From Lachnospiraceae bacterium UBA7225 (GTDB taxonomy: Bacteria > Bacillota > Clostridia > Lachnospirales > Lachnospiraceae), in contig DKTR01000023.1 in the NCBI GenBank assembly GCA_002473385.1, positions 1 to 15,218 of the forward strand: 15,218 bases of DNA. Direction: 5' to 3'. Of this stretch, positions 15,164-15,218 are shown one piece after another. Below the pieces are notes generated by a model. It was given only the letters and a program-made list of their open reading frames with translations, was not told where the DNA came from and did not search any database. How positions within the stretch are numbered: position 1 is the stretch's first letter; each line of letters begins with the position of its first letter. The position numbers and the translations under genes are program-made.

Positions 15164-15183
15164 TTCCATTTTCCCTTCTCTTT

Positions 15184-15198
15184 TTTCCAAATCGGAAA
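15184..15198. promoter_or_regulatory. Candidate activator site upstream of the secreted protein gene
   Basis: Palindrome TTTCC-N5-GGAAA centred at 15191, about 62 bases upstream of the predicted start. On the minus strand both copies fit ATTTCCGWTTTGGAAA, and both lie the same 16 bases from the shared CAATTCC block at the -35 box. This strongly suggests one regulator for both transcription units. Confidence 0.62.
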
Positions 15199-15218
15199 TA
15201 TTTATCGTCATTTTTTAG

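Noticed and set aside
1..15218. CRISPR arrays, tRNA or rRNA genes, insertion sequences, phage genes
   Set aside because: I saw no regular direct repeats, no transposase or integrase motifs and no RNA gene signatures.

Overview
The window looks like accessory chromosomal DNA from an anaerobic gut-type Clostridia, probably Lachnospiraceae. This is inferred from moderate GC content, strong AGGAGG ribosome binding sites, Gram-positive style signal peptides and the gene families present; no phylogenetic marker is in the window. Every gene I accept lies on the minus strand, so transcription runs from high to low coordinates and the layout below follows that direction.

(1) 15218-13207: a promoter with an upstream palindrome drives a secreted protein of about 600 residues. 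Its family is unknown and it consists of two tandem copies of one long module. It ends at a strong hairpin terminator.

(2) 13154-1479: a second promoter carries the same palindrome at the same distance from its -35 box. It opens what looks like one long operon. The order is a family-5 solute-binding protein, a partial-terminator hairpin, two Opp/Dpp permeases, two Opp/Dpp ATPases, a small four-helix membrane protein, a MATE exporter, a PhlG-like (DAPG/phloretin hydrolase family) enzyme, an SDR-fold protein with a degenerate active site, a second PhlG-like enzyme and an alpha/beta hydrolase. Most gaps are under 20 bases and the longest gap is the SBP-permease one.

(3) 1397-1: an independent sigma-A type promoter drives a small DUF1858 CxxC protein that ends at a terminator. 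It is followed by an iron-containing alcohol dehydrogenase cut by the window edge.

Reading them together, the ABC importer would bring in a compound, the PhlG-like C-C hydrolases, the SDR and the alpha/beta hydrolase would modify or break it, and the MATE pump would export a product or a toxic intermediate. PhlG and the phloretin hydrolase of Eubacterium ramulus cleave carbon-carbon bonds of acylphloroglucinols, so an acylated polyphenol, flavonoid-derived or polyketide-like substrate is a reasonable guess. The substrate is not shown by the sequence. The paired PhlG paralogs around a catalytically unusual SDR, with a dedicated importer and exporter and an upstream co-regulated secreted protein, form the most interesting system here.
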